Translations under genes and position numbers: made by a program
DNA from: Pseudonocardia sp. HH130629-09
GTDB taxonomy: Bacteria; Actinomycetota; Actinomycetes; Mycobacteriales; Pseudonocardiaceae
Reading direction: 5' to 3'
Assembly (NCBI RefSeq): GCF_001294645.1
Contig: NZ_CP011868.1
Location: forward strand, 806,001 to 870,000
Length of the DNA stretch: 64,000 bases
The notes under the pieces: model-generated
What the model was told of the DNA's origin: nothing
What the model saw: the letters and a program-made list of their open reading frames with translations, nothing else
Databases searched by the model: none
Shown here: positions 8,213 through 17,865 of the stretch, one piece after another
Layout: each line of letters begins with the position of its first letter
Position numbering within the stretch: position 1 is the stretch's first letter

Positions 8213-10009
8213 CTAACCGACGTGCACCACGGGGCGCCGGGCCACGTCGGGCTCGGCCTTCCGCAGGATCTCCGGGTGATCGGCGCGACCTCGCCGACGC
8301 CGGTGAACAGGTACCGGCCGAAGTGGCGCACCGGGTTGCCCTCGGTCCAGTCGAAGTAGGCGTGCGGGGCGGTGCCGGTGACGTCGCGCAGGTGCGGCAG
8401 CAGCGCGGCGATCGCGTTCGGGACCGAGGCGCCGACGTCGTCAGCACCCGGTAGGGGCCGCGCCGCTCGCCGCGCACGGTGACGCCCGACTCGAGCTCCG
8501 ACGGGTCTGTGACGCTGTCCCGCTCGCCGGGGCGGGGCTCGTGCGCGACCAGGCGCAGCGGCCGGCCGGCGCCGGAGCACTCGTCGAGGAACCCGCGGGC
8601 GGTGTCGTCCGGGGTGACGTCGGTGACGCGCAGCTCGAACGCGCGCAGGGTGCGCGACAGCAGCGACACCACCAGGATCCCCCCCGCGATGAAGCAGGCG
8701 GCGATCTTCACCCCCTCCGGCCGTTCGACGACGTTCGCCACCGTCGTGTAGACGAACACGAGCGCGATCAGCACGAACGCGACGACGGCCGGGCGGCTCC
8801 CGGTGCGCCGCACCGACAAGGCGACGGCGACCGCCGCGGAGGTCATCGGCACCAGCACGACCAGGACCAGCGGCCGCGCGGCCCTGGCCCAGGACGGCGC
8901 CATGCCGTACCGGGGCAGGAACCGGGGCATCACGTTGAGCAGGCCCGCCATGGCCGATGCCCCGGCGAACCACAGGATCGCGATCGTGGACAGGTCGTAG
9001 ACGGTGCCGACGACGTTCCCCAGGCCGCGGTGGGCCAGGAACGCCAGCGCCCGGCCGTTCGCCTGCCCGCCGGGGGCGAAGTCCGCCTCGGGGATCAGCA
9101 GTACGGTCACGATGCTGGAGGTCACCAGGAAGGTGCTCATGATCAGCGCGGCGACGGTGAGCAGCCGCCGGGTGCCCGCGATCCGGCCCTCCGGGCGGTC
9201 CTCGGTGTCACCGTCGCGGCCGCGGACCAGCGGCATCACCGACACCCCGGTCTCGAACCCGGACAGGCCCAGCGCGCGCTTGGGGAACACGATCAGCGCG
9301 ATCCCCACCATCAGCAGCGGGTCCGGGTAGCGGGACACGAGCAGCGCCGACCGGTCCGCGACGACGTGCGGCGCCGTGACGATCCGGACCAGCCGGTCGA
9401 CCACGACGACGGCGTTGAGCACCAGGTAGACCGCGACCGGCGCGACCGCGATCCGGATGGCCTCGGAGAACCCGGCGAGGAACACCCCGCCGAGCAGCGC
9501 GAGCAGCAGCAGCGTGATCAGCACGTTCTGCCCCTGCAGCGCGGCGGGCGCCAGCGGGTTCTGCACCAGGTGCGCGGTGGCGTCGGCCGCGGACAGCGTC
9601 ATCGTGATGAGGAAGTCGGTGGCCGCGAACCCGAGCATGACCAGGACGAACACCTTGCCGCGCCACCCGGGCAGCAGCCGCTCCAGCATCGCGATGGAGC
9701 CCTCGCCGTGCGGGCTCTCCCGGGCGACGCGGCGGTAGACCGGCAGCGCGCCGAGCAGCGTCACCGCGACCAGGACCAGAGTGGCGACGGGGAGAGCACG
9801 CGGGCGGCGAGCGCCGCGATCCCCGGCTGGTAGCCCAGCGTCGAGAAGTAGTCGACGCCGGTCAGGCACATGACCTTCCACCAGGGATGGCGCGGGTGCT
9901 CCGGCTCGAGCCGGGTGTGCGGCCCGTGCCGTTCGGGCCGGTGCGCGTCCTGCAGGAGCCAGGAGCCCACCCGGTCGCGGACCCGTCGCGGGGTCTTGGT
10001 GATCGCCAC
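8213..10009 (-). pseudogene. APC-family amino-acid permease, broken by three frameshifts
   Basis: A complete APC-type permease of about 600 residues can be read only by changing frame three times. The N-terminus, GTG at 10009 with '[20 protein letters not shown]', shifts near 9795 into the main membrane part ('[20 protein letters not shown]' to '[12 protein letters not shown]'). It shifts again near 8445 into '[18 protein letters not shown]', and near 8275 into '[19 protein letters not shown]' with its stop at 8213. All three shifts have the same sense and equal loss of one base, each in or near a short G/C run. Either the gene is dead or these are sequencing indels; neighbouring genes are intact. 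Substrate unknown. Confidence 0.85.
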
Positions 10010-10082
10010 CGGCCCAGGATTGCGCTACGACACGGTCGTCGCCAGCCATGACGTGACGCGCACCGTGGGCAGCGTTGTCGTG

Positions 10083-10123
10083 CCGACGACGCCCCGGCCG
10101 GTGCGGCCGCGGGGCGCCGTCGG
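10083..10123 (-). terminator. Hairpin after tctA
   Basis: An inverted repeat with a 13-nt outer arm (10083-10095 with 10111-10123, one mismatch) and further GGCCG/CGGCC pairing inside. It lies just beyond the tctA stop on the minus strand and probably ends the transporter operon. Confidence 0.55.
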
Positions 10124-10137
10124 GGTCGCCGGCCGGG

Positions 10138-11646
10138 TCAGACCGTCTCGGACTCCCGGTCGCCGCGCTGGGCGCGGACCGCGCGGAGCACGACCGGTAC
10201 GACCAGCAGGATCGCGATCAGCGAGTACACCACGACCGCCAGCGGGGTGGAGACGAGCGTCGTGACGTCGCCGTCGGCGATCTGCAGGGCGCGGCGCAGC
10301 TGCAGCTCCGCATCCGGGCCGAGGATGACCCCGATGATCGCCGGCAGCACCGGCAGCCCGAACCGGCGCATCAGGAACCCGATGGCGCCGATCGCGAGCA
10401 GCACCAGCAGGTCGACCGGCTGACCGGACACCGCGTAGGCGCCGATGCAGGCGAAGAACAGGATGCCCGCGTAGAGGTACGGCCGCGGGATCCGCAGCAG
10501 CTTCGCCCACGCCGGGGCCAGCGGCAGGTTGAGCGCCAGCAGCATGACCAGGCCGATGAACAGGCTCGCGATGAGCGTCCAGACCAGGTCCGGCTCCTTC
10601 TGGAACAGCAGCGGGCCGGGCTGGATGCCGAACTGCTGGAAGGCCGCCAGCATGACCGCGGCGATCGCCGTCGTCGGCAGGCCGAGTGTGAGCATCGTGG
10701 CGAGTGTCCCCGCCGACGACGCGCTCGCCGCGGACTCCGGCCCGGCGACCCCCTCGATGGCGCCCTTCCCGAACTGTTCCGGGTGCTTCGACAGCTTCCG
10801 CTCGGTCACGTAGGCCATGAACGTCGACATCTCGGCGCCGCCGGCCGGGATCGAGCCGAACCCGAACCCGATGAACGGCCCGCGCAGCCAGGGCTTCCAC
10901 GTGCGCCGCAGGTCCTCGCGACCCAGCCACGGACGGCCGACCGGGATGACCTCCTGCTGGCGTCGCCGCAGGTGCGCGGCGACCCAGAGCGCCTCGCCGA
11001 TCGCGAACAGGCCGACCGCGACGATGATGACGTCGATGCCGTCGGCCAGCTGCGGCACCCCGAAGGTGAGGCGCGGCTGCCCGGAGATCGGGTCGAGCCC
11101 GACCAGGCCGATCGTCAGGCCCAGCGCCAGCGCGGCGAACCCGCGGACCCGGGAGGCTGCGAGCACCCCGCTGACGGCGACGAAGGCCAGCACCATGATC
11201 GCGAAGTAGTCCGGGGCGCCGATGTCGACGGCGACCGAGGCGATCAGCGGCGCGATCAGCACCAGGCCGGTCACGCCGACGATGCCGCCGATGAAGTGCC
11301 CGATCGCGGCGGTGGCGAGTGCCTGCGCGCCGCGCCCGGACTTCGCCATCGGGTTGCCCTCGATGGCCGCCATCACCGAGGCGGACTCGCCGGGGGTGTT
11401 GAGCAGGATCGACGTCGTCGAGCCGCCGAACATCGCCCCGAAGTAGATGCCGGCGAACATGATGAACGCGCCGGTCGGATCGAACGCGTAGGTCACCGGC
11501 AGCAGCAGCGCCACCGCCATCGCCGGGCCGATGCCCGGCAGCACGCCGATCGCGGTGCCGAGCAGCACCCCGAACGCGGCGAACAGCAGGTTCTGCGGGG
11601 TCAGCGCGTTCGCGAACCCGTTCATGAGCAGGTCGAACGTGCCCAT
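10138..11646 (-). CDS. tctA: Tripartite tricarboxylate transporter, large membrane subunit TctA
   Basis: 502 residues with about 10-12 membrane helices and the TctA signatures '[20 protein letters not shown]' near residue 40 and '[20 protein letters not shown]' near residue 80. TctA is the main translocation subunit of secondary carriers that take up citrate or other carboxylates using the ion gradient and a periplasmic-type binding protein. Its ATG overlaps the tctB stop by one base (TGATG), so translation is probably coupled. It is the last gene of the operon. Confidence 0.93.
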   Translation of the reverse strand: MGTFDLLMNGFANALTPQNLLFAAFGVLLGTAIGVLPGIGPAMAVALLLPVTYAFDPTGAFIMFAGIYFGAMFGGSTTSILLNTPGESASVMAAIEGNPMAKSGRGAQALATAAIGHFIGGIVGVTGLVLIAPLIASVAVDIGAPDYFAIMVLAFVAVSGVLAASRVRGFAALALGLTIGLVGLDPISGQPRLTFGVPQLADGIDVIIVAVGLFAIGEALWVAAHLRRRQQEVIPVGRPWLGREDLRRTWKPWLRGPFIGFGFGSIPAGGAEMSTFMAYVTERKLSKHPEQFGKGAIEGVAGPESAASASSAGTLATMLTLGLPTTAIAAVMLAAFQQFGIQPGPLLFQKEPDLVWTLIASLFIGLVMLLALNLPLAPAWAKLLRIPRPYLYAGILFFACIGAYAVSGQPVDLLVLLAIGAIGFLMRRFGLPVLPAIIGVILGPDAELQLRRALQIADGDVTTLVSTPLAVVVYSLIAILLVVPVVLRAVRAQRGDRESETV

Positions 11647-12179
11647 CAGCCGAACACCCCCATCAGCGGGCCGCCCGGGAGGTCGACGCCGAGCACGGCG
11701 TCGAACAGCACCCAGGTCAGCAGGGAGACCCCGGCGGCGATGCCGAGGTCGCGGAGCAGCGCGCGCGACCCGAGCGCGTAGGTGGCGCCGGCGAACAGGA
11801 CGGTTCCGGCGATCGGCCAGCCGGCCAGCGGGATCAGCGCCGCGGTCGCGACGATCACCCCGGCCAGCATCCCGACCGTGCGCAGGTCCATCCTCGTGTC
11901 GAGGTCGACGTCCTCGCCGCCCTCGGCCTCGCCGCGGCCGCCGCGGAGCACGTCGACGGTGAGCAGCGCCGCCAGCACCAGCAGCGCCGCACCGAGCACG
12001 AACGCCACCGTGCGTGGCCCGAGCGGGTCGGCGGCGGAGCCGCCGCCGCCCTCGGCGAGGGTGTCACCGAGCACCAGCAGGCCGGTGAGGGCCAGCAGCA
12101 CCGACACCCCCAGCTCGGAGTGCTCCTTCCACCAGGAGCGCGCGGTCCCGGTGGTCCCGGTGTCCCCGGTGGTCGTCAC
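11646..12179 (-). CDS. tctB: Tripartite tricarboxylate transporter, small membrane subunit TctB
   Basis: 177 residues from a GTG at 12179 that overlaps the stop of the preceding tctC as GTGA. Four hydrophobic helices ('[16 protein letters not shown]', '[19 protein letters not shown]', '[20 protein letters not shown]' and a C-terminal pair) fit the poorly conserved TctB subunit. A linker of acidic residues ([12 protein letters not shown]) separates the halves. Identification rests on topology plus position between tctC and tctA. Confidence 0.85.
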   Translation of the reverse strand: MTTTGDTGTTGTARSWWKEHSELGVSVLLALTGLLVLGDTLAEGGGGSAADPLGPRTVAFVLGAALLVLAALLTVDVLRGGRGEAEGGEDVDLDTRMDLRTVGMLAGVIVATAALIPLAGWPIAGTVLFAGATYALGSRALLRDLGIAAGVSLLTWVLFDAVLGVDLPGGPLMGVFG

Positions 12180-13243
12180 GTCAGCCCCAGCCCGGTCAGC
12201 ACCCGCTCGACGCGGGCGTCCTCCTCGGCCAGGAACCGGCCGAACTCCGGTCCCGGCAGGTACGCGTCCTGCCAGCCGTTGCGCTCCAGCACCGCGCGCC
12301 ACTCCGGTGTCGCGCGCAGGTCGGCGAAGGCCCTCTCCAGCTCGGCCACGCCCTCCGGGTCGAGCCCCGGCGGGGCGACGACTCCGCGCCAGTTCGTGAA
12401 CTCGACGTCGATGCCGGACTCGCGCAGCGTCGGCGCGTCCACCCCCGCGACCCGCTCGCCCGCGGTCACCGCGAGCACCCGCAGGTCGCCGGAGGCGATC
12501 TGGTCGGCGAACTCGCCGAGCCCGGACACCCCGAACGCGACCTTGCCGCCGAGCACCGCGGCGAGCAGCTCGCCGCCGCCGTCGTAGGAGACGAAGTTGA
12601 CCGTGCGCGGGTCGAGCCCGGCGCCCTCGGCCATCAGCATCGGGGCCAGGTGGTCCGGGCCGCCGGGGGACGAGCCGCCGCCGACCGGGGTCCTGCCCGG
12701 GTCCGCCCGCCAGGCGGCCAGCAGGTCGTCCAGGTCGCGGTAGGGGGAGTCGCCCGGCACGACCACGATCTCGGTCTCCTGGGTGAGCCGGGCGACCGGG
12801 GTGGTCTCGGCGAGCGTGGCGGGCGAGTCGTTGGAGTACACGCTCCCGACCACGCCCAGGCCCATGCTCATCACGAGCCGGTCGTCGCCGGCCTCGTTGA
12901 CGGTCCGCCCCAGACCGACCGTGCCGCCCGCGCCGGGCAGGTTGAAGACCTCGACCGAGCCGGTCAGCCCGGCGTCCTCCATGGCCTTGGCCGCGCTGCG
13001 GGCGGTGACGTCGTACCCGCCGCCGGGGGCGTTGGGGACCAGCATCCGCAGCCCGCGGAGCTGGGTGCCGTCGCCGCCGCCGCCGCCGAGCGCGCCCACC
13101 GCGGGCGGAACGAGCAGCAGGGCGGCCAGGACGGCCAGGACCGTGCCGAGGAGGGGGCCGACCCGGGGCCGCGGCACGGGCGGCGTGGGGTCGTCCGGCG
13201 TAGGCCGGTCCTGCGTCTGCGGAGGAGCCGTCGACTGTGTCAT
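12176..13243 (-). CDS. tctC: Tripartite tricarboxylate transporter substrate-binding protein TctC (copy 1)
   Basis: 355 residues. A proline-rich cytoplasmic start is followed by a membrane anchor at about 31-52 and a Bug/TctC binding domain beginning 'LRMLVPNAPGGGYDVTARSA'. It contains the typical 'GGGSSPGGPDH' segment and 'TAGERVAGVDAPTLRESGID'. It has no lipobox, so it is probably tethered by the N-terminal helix. It captures a carboxylate outside the membrane and hands it to TctAB. A second, closely similar copy lies immediately upstream. Confidence 0.92.
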   Translation of the reverse strand: MTQSTAPPQTQDRPTPDDPTPPVPRPRVGPLLGTVLAVLAALLLVPPAVGALGGGGGDGTQLRGLRMLVPNAPGGGYDVTARSAAKAMEDAGLTGSVEVFNLPGAGGTVGLGRTVNEAGDDRLVMSMGLGVVGSVYSNDSPATLAETTPVARLTQETEIVVVPGDSPYRDLDDLLAAWRADPGRTPVGGGSSPGGPDHLAPMLMAEGAGLDPRTVNFVSYDGGGELLAAVLGGKVAFGVSGLGEFADQIASGDLRVLAVTAGERVAGVDAPTLRESGIDVEFTNWRGVVAPPGLDPEGVAELERAFADLRATPEWRAVLERNGWQDAYLPGPEFGRFLAEEDARVERVLTGLGLT

Positions 13244-13313
13244 CTGCGTCCGATCTCACCGTTGCGAAGCGAACGCCGAGAAGTGTGCGGAACCACCGCC
13301 CCGGTGTCTCCGT

Positions 13314-13341
13314 AACGGCCACAACGGTCGTTGTGGTCGTT
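13314..13341. repeat. Near-perfect inverted repeat between the two tctC genes
   Basis: 13-nt arms (13314-13326 and 13329-13341) differ at a single position. The hairpin falls 18 nt beyond the stop of the upstream tctC copy and about 70 nt before the downstream one. It could be an attenuating terminator or a regulator site. Confidence 0.5.
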
Positions 13342-13359
13342 TCGGTCGTGCCGTGCGGG

Positions 13360-14394
13360 TCATCGGGACCGCAGGCCCAGCTCGCCCAGGACGTGCTCCA
13401 CGCGCCGGTTCTCGGCGGCGGTGAACCGTGCGAAGTCCGGCCCGGGCAGCCACGCGTCGTTCCAGCCGTTGTCGGCCAGCACGCGCTGCCACTCCGGCGT
13501 CGCGCGCATCGCGGCGACGGCGCCGGACAGCGCGGCGCGGTCGGCCCCGGAGAGCCCGGGCGGGGCGACGAGCCCGCGCCAGTTGGTGAACTCCACGTCG
13601 ATCCCGGACTCGCGCAGCGTCGGCACGTCGAGCCCGGGCACCCGCTCGCCCGCGGTCACGGCGAGCACCCGGAGGTCCCCGGACCCGATCTGGTCGGCGA
13701 ACTCGCCGACCCCGGACACCGCGAACCCGACCTCGCCGCGCAGCACCGCGGCGAGCAGCGGGCCCCCGCCCTCGTAGGCGACGTAGCGGACCCGGTCCGG
13801 GGAGATGCCGGCGCCCTCGGCGAGCAGCATCGTGGCGAGGTGGTCGGGTCCGCCGACGCTGGAGCCGCCGCCGGCGACGAGCCGGCGCGGGTCGGCGCCC
13901 CACGAGCCGACGAGCGAGCGGACGTCGCGGTGGGGCGACTGCGCCGGCACGACGACGATCTCGGACTCCTCGGTCAGCCGGTCGATCGGCGTGGTGTCGG
14001 TGAGCGAGAGCGGAGTGTCGCGGGACGCGGTCGCACCGACCACCCCGAGCCCCATGCTCAGCAGCAGCCGCCCGTTGCCGGACTCGTTGACCACCCGCCC
14101 GAGCCCGGCGACACCGCCGGCGCCGGATAGGTTGAACACCTCCACCGGCCCGGTGATCCCGTTGTCGGACAGCACCTTCGCCGCGCTGCGGGCGGTGGCG
14201 TCGTAGCCGCCGCCCGGCGGGTTGGGCACCAGGATCCGCAGCTCCGGCAGGGGGCGCGCCGCCCCGGCGAGCACCACCGGCACGACGACGGCGGCGAGGG
14301 CCAGCACGAGCACCACGGCCAGCGGGGCGACCGGGCCGCGCCGGGCCCGGGCAGCGACCGTCGCTGCGCCGGGCCGCGTCGCCGTCCCTGCCAT
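13360..14394 (-). CDS. tctC: Tripartite tricarboxylate transporter substrate-binding protein TctC (copy 2)
   Basis: 344 residues from the ATG at 14394. After a basic stretch and a membrane helix ('LAVVLVLALAAVVVPVVLAG') comes the binding domain 'LRILVPNPPGGGYDATARSA'. It shares long blocks with the neighbouring copy, for example 'SGDLRVLAVTAGERV' and 'LRESGIDVEFTNWRG', so the pair looks like a tandem duplication. It heads the operon on the minus strand and is divergent from a two-component system that probably controls it. Two binding proteins for one TctAB suggest either broader substrate range or partial redundancy. An ATG 138 nt further upstream is unlikely to be used, as the region between is repetitive. 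Confidence 0.9.
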   Translation of the reverse strand: MAGTATRPGAATVAARARRGPVAPLAVVLVLALAAVVVPVVLAGAARPLPELRILVPNPPGGGYDATARSAAKVLSDNGITGPVEVFNLSGAGGVAGLGRVVNESGNGRLLLSMGLGVVGATASRDTPLSLTDTTPIDRLTEESEIVVVPAQSPHRDVRSLVGSWGADPRRLVAGGGSSVGGPDHLATMLLAEGAGISPDRVRYVAYEGGGPLLAAVLRGEVGFAVSGVGEFADQIGSGDLRVLAVTAGERVPGLDVPTLRESGIDVEFTNWRGLVAPPGLSGADRAALSGAVAAMRATPEWQRVLADNGWNDAWLPGPDFARFTAAENRRVEHVLGELGLRSR

Positions 14395-14404
14395 GCCATG
14401 CCCG

Positions 14405-14432
14405 CCCGTCGCCCGTCGCCCGTCGCCCGTCG
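14405..14432. repeat. Tandem 7-mer repeat upstream of tctC
   Basis: Four perfect copies of CCCGTCG lie 11-38 nt upstream of the tctC start in the divergent promoter region. Probably slippage-generated; a role in expression is untested. Confidence 0.7.
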
Positions 14433-14563
14433 CTCGACCGCGAGTCTGCGCGCCCGCGACCGGGCCGGTCCACCTCGGGTGAGCCGCGCGACGCCGACCG
14501 CCCGGGAGGGCCGCGCCGGCCGCGCTGATCACGCGGGTCCCCCGCGGACCCTAGGCTGCGCGC

Positions 14564-16192
14564 ATGCGACGGCGCGCGGGGCGGACGGGCGGGCCGCTGG
14601 CCCGCCAGTTCCTCGTCTGGCAGCTGGTGGTCGTGCTCGTGCTGCTCGGAGCCGTCGCGGCGCTGGCCGCCGTCCAGTCCTCGGAGTCCTTCCGCGAGAC
14701 CCAGGGCCGCCGGATGCTGTCGGTCGCCGAGGACGTCGCATCGGTCCCGACCGTCCGCGAGGCGCTGCAGACCGGCCGCTACGACCTGCTGCCGTCGTTC
14801 GCCCGCAGTGCGGAGAACCTGTCCGGCGCCGACGGGATCGAGATCGTCGACGCCGGCCTGGTCGTCCGCACCTCGCCCGACCCGGCCCGGGTCCGGCAGC
14901 GGTTCGACCCCGGGAGCAGCACGGCGCCACGGGGCCGGGCCTGGGTCGGCAACACCGACGGTCGCACCGTCGTCGCGCAGGTCCCGGTGATCGACGACCG
15001 CGGCGCCGTCGCCGGGCTGGTCTCGGCCGGGATCCGCGCGCCCTCGCCGTGGGAGTCGCTCGCGGGGGCGCGGGCGGAGACCGGCGCGCTGCTGGGGCTG
15101 GCGCTGGGCGTCGGCGTCCTCGGGTCGCTGCTGCTGGCCCGCCGCGTCCGCCGCCAGACCCTCGGCCTGGAGCCCGACGAGATCGTCGAGCTCGTGCAGC
15201 GTCGTGAGGCGATGCTGCTCGGGGTCAAGGAGGGCGTCGTCGGGCTGGACACCGCGCACCGGATCATGCTGCTGAACCCGGTCGCCCGGGAGCTGCTGGA
15301 GCTGCCCGGCGCGCGGGAGGGCGACGCCGTCGCCGACCTGGGCCTCGACGACCGGCTCCGCGAGGTCCTCACCGGCGCCGCCGACGGTGAGGACCAGCTC
15401 GTGCTGCGCGACACCCGGGCCCTGGTGCTCAACCGCCGCCCGGTCCGCGTCGACGGGCGCGACGTGGGCGCCGTCGTCACGCTGCGGGACCGCACCGAAC
15501 TCACCACGCTGCAGCACCGGCTGGACGCCTCGCACACCGTCACCGACACCCTGCGCGCGCAGGCCCACGAGTTCTCCAACCGGCTGCACACCATCGCCGG
15601 GCTCACCGAGCTGGGCGAGCACGACGAGGTCCGCCGGTTCGTCGCCGGGATCGTCGCCGCCTCGGAGGGCTGGCGCCGCCAGGTCACCGCACGCGTCGGC
15701 GACCCGGCGACCGCCGCCCTGCTCGTCGCCAAGAACAGCCAGGCCGCCGAGCGCGGCGTCGAGCTCGCCCTCGACCCGGACTCCCGGCTCGACCCCACCG
15801 ACCCGGCGCACGACCCGGACCTGTCCGCGGACATCGTGACGGTGCTGGGCAACCTCGTCGACAACGCGATCGACGCGACCGCCGGGCGGGAGGGCCCGCG
15901 GCGCGTCGAGATCGGGCTCGCCGGCGGCGGCGACGCGCCCGGCGACGAGGTGTGGGTCGAGGTCCGCGACTCCGGCCCCGGGATCGCCTCCGAGCTCGCC
16001 GAGGAGGTGTTCCGGGCAGGCTACTCCACCAAGGCCGCCGAGATCGGCGGCCGCGGCCTCGGCCTGGCCCTGGCCCGGCAGGCATGCCTGCGCCGGGGTG
16101 GCACCATCGCGGTGCGGCCCGCACCGGCCGGCCGGGCCGGTGCGGTCTTCGAGGCGGTGCTGCCGGTGGCACCGACGGGGGTGCGGGTGTGA
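14564..16192 (+). CDS. CitA/DcuS-type sensor histidine kinase
   Basis: 542 residues. Membrane helix 1 (about 20-40), an extracytoplasmic sensor domain (about 45-165), helix 2 ('LLGLALGVGVLGSLLLARRV'), a PAS-like region ('GVVGLDTAHRIMLLNPVARE') and the kinase core follow in order. The phospho-accepting His335 is in 'AQAHEFSNRLHT', the N-box is 'LGNLVDNAIDA', and the ATP-lid glycines are in 'DSGPGIA' and 'GGRGLGLALARQ'. The architecture is that of carboxylate sensors. Divergence from the tct operon supports sensing of the carboxylate imported by it. Its stop overlaps the response regulator start. Confidence 0.92.
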   Translation: MRRRAGRTGGPLARQFLVWQLVVVLVLLGAVAALAAVQSSESFRETQGRRMLSVAEDVASVPTVREALQTGRYDLLPSFARSAENLSGADGIEIVDAGLVVRTSPDPARVRQRFDPGSSTAPRGRAWVGNTDGRTVVAQVPVIDDRGAVAGLVSAGIRAPSPWESLAGARAETGALLGLALGVGVLGSLLLARRVRRQTLGLEPDEIVELVQRREAMLLGVKEGVVGLDTAHRIMLLNPVARELLELPGAREGDAVADLGLDDRLREVLTGAADGEDQLVLRDTRALVLNRRPVRVDGRDVGAVVTLRDRTELTTLQHRLDASHTVTDTLRAQAHEFSNRLHTIAGLTELGEHDEVRRFVAGIVAASEGWRRQVTARVGDPATAALLVAKNSQAAERGVELALDPDSRLDPTDPAHDPDLSADIVTVLGNLVDNAIDATAGREGPRRVEIGLAGGGDAPGDEVWVEVRDSGPGIASELAEEVFRAGYSTKAAEIGGRGLGLALARQACLRRGGTIAVRPAPAGRAGAVFEAVLPVAPTGVRV

Positions 16193-16887
16193 GGGTCCTG
16201 GTCGTCGACGACGACTTCATGGTCGCGAAGGTCCACTCCGGCTACGTGGAGCGGATCGAGGGCTGCACCGTGGTCGGCGTCGCCCACAGCGGCGCGGCGG
16301 CCCTCGCCGCCGCCGCCCGGCTCCGCCCGGAGCTGGTGCTGCTCGACGTGTACCTGCCCGATATGTCCGGTCTGGAGGTGCTGACGCGGCTGCGCACCGG
16401 CGCCGCCGACGACCCGTTCGTCCTGGTGGTGACCGCCGCCGACGACTCCGACACGGTCGCCGCCGCGCTGCACGGGGGAGCGCTGCACTACCTGGTAAAG
16501 CCGTTCGACTCGGCTGCGCTCGCCGCCCAGGTGCACCGCGCCTCCCGCACCCGGCGCGACCTGGACCGGGTCCGCGACCAGTCCGACATCGACCGGATCT
16601 TCGGCGGGACCGGCGCCGCGCCGGCCCGCATGCCCGGTGGCCCCGAGCGGATGCCGAAGGGGCTGACGACCCCGACCGCCGAGCTGGTCGCGAGCACCCT
16701 GCGCGAGCACTCGGGGTCCGGGCCCGAGACGGACCTGTCGGCGACCGAGTGCGCGGAGGCGACCCGGCTGTCGCGGGTCAGCGCGCGCCGCTACCTGGAG
16801 CACTTCGTCTCGACCGGGCAGGTCACCGTGCGGCTGCGCTACGGCGGCACCGGCCGTCCGGAGCGCCGCTACCGCTGGGTCGGCTGA
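16189..16887 (+). CDS. CitB-type response regulator
   Basis: 232 residues from a GTG that overlaps the kinase stop as GTGA. The receiver domain has the acidic pocket 'LVVDDD' at the start, phospho-acceptor Asp53 in 'LLLDVYLPDMSG' and Lys in 'YLVKPFD'. After a linker comes the C-terminal helix-turn-helix ('TECAEATRLSRVSARRYLEH') typical of CitB/DcuR regulators. It most likely activates the divergent tct operon when phosphorylated. The 3' end overlaps the convergent hydrolase gene by 19 bp. Confidence 0.92.
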   Translation: MRVLVVDDDFMVAKVHSGYVERIEGCTVVGVAHSGAAALAAAARLRPELVLLDVYLPDMSGLEVLTRLRTGAADDPFVLVVTAADDSDTVAAALHGGALHYLVKPFDSAALAAQVHRASRTRRDLDRVRDQSDIDRIFGGTGAAPARMPGGPERMPKGLTTPTAELVASTLREHSGSGPETDLSATECAEATRLSRVSARRYLEHFVSTGQVTVRLRYGGTGRPERRYRWVG

Positions 16888-17786
16888 CCGTCCCGGTGTG
16901 CCGTGGGCGCCGCCGCCTCGGCCTCCTCGGCCTCGGCCGCGTGCTCCAGCAGCACGGCCGCGATCGGTTCGCACAGCAGGTCGGGCAGCGCGTGACCCAT
17001 CCCGTCGACCGTGACGAGCTGGGCGGCCGCCCCGATCCGCGCCGCCAGGTGCTCGGCGTGCGGCGGCGGGTGCACCGGGTCCTCCGGCGCCTCGACGACG
17101 AGCGTCGGCACCGTGACCGAGCCCAGCTCGTCGCCCCGGTCCAGGCCGTCGACGTCGGCCTGGGTGTGTGCGGTGCACGGTTCGATCCGTCCACCGTGCT
17201 CCATCACCCGTCGCTCCCGGGCGGCGAACTCCGCGGTGTCGAACGGCAGCACGCCGCCGGACACCCGGCGCCAGTACTCGACCCGCCACGCCAGCTCGCC
17301 GGCCTCGTCGCGCGGGTCGCCCAGCTCCTGCCACATCCGCAGCACGTCCCGGGTCGGTCCGGGCAGGCCCGCCGCGCCGCCGTCCAGCGCCGCGGTGCAC
17401 AGCAGGGTCGCGCTGACCAGCCGCTGCGGCACCTCGAGGGCCAGCAGCTGCACCAGCACCCCGCCCAGCGAGATCCCGACCAGGTGCGCCCGGCCGATCC
17501 CGCAGCCGTCGAGCACGGCGAGCGCGTCGGTCGCCAGGTCGGTGACGGCATAGGGCCGGTCGTCGAACGCGTGGGTCGACCGGCCGGTGTCCCGGTGGTC
17601 GTACCGGACCACCCGGTGCCGCTCGCGCAGCACCTCGACCAGCGCGTGCGGCCAGGCGAGCCCGGCCTGCCCGGCCCCCTGCACGAGCAGAACCGGCGCC
17701 GCCGGGGACGGCCGGTGCGCGGGCAGGTCCTGCACCCACAGGACCACGCCCGGCTCGATCTCGACCTCGCGCACGGTGCCGGGCAT
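16869..17786 (-). CDS. Alpha/beta hydrolase
   Basis: 305 residues from the ATG at 17786 ('MPGTVREVEIEPGV'). The fold is shown by 'VLLVQGAGQAGLAW', 'RVVRYDHRDTGRS', the nucleophile elbow 'VGISLGGVL' (Ser), the acid in 'VEAPEDPVHP' and His in 'DGMGHALPD'. It resembles small-molecule esterases/lactonases of the 3-oxoadipate enol-lactonase type, but no specific substrate can be assigned. It stands alone between the two-component system (convergent, 19-bp overlap) and the ABC importer (divergent). Upstream residues in the same frame look non-coding. Confidence 0.85.
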   Translation of the reverse strand: MPGTVREVEIEPGVVLWVQDLPAHRPSPAAPVLLVQGAGQAGLAWPHALVEVLRERHRVVRYDHRDTGRSTHAFDDRPYAVTDLATDALAVLDGCGIGRAHLVGISLGGVLVQLLALEVPQRLVSATLLCTAALDGGAAGLPGPTRDVLRMWQELGDPRDEAGELAWRVEYWRRVSGGVLPFDTAEFAARERRVMEHGGRIEPCTAHTQADVDGLDRGDELGSVTVPTLVVEAPEDPVHPPPHAEHLAARIGAAAQLVTVDGMGHALPDLLCEPIAAVLLEHAAEAEEAEAAAPTAHRDGQPTQR

Positions 17787-17865
17787 CTCCACACGGGCAG
17801 GCTGCCAGACCGGCGCGCCCCCACCTCGGCCGGCCGCCGTCCGGTGTGCGTGCAGAATGCCGTTC

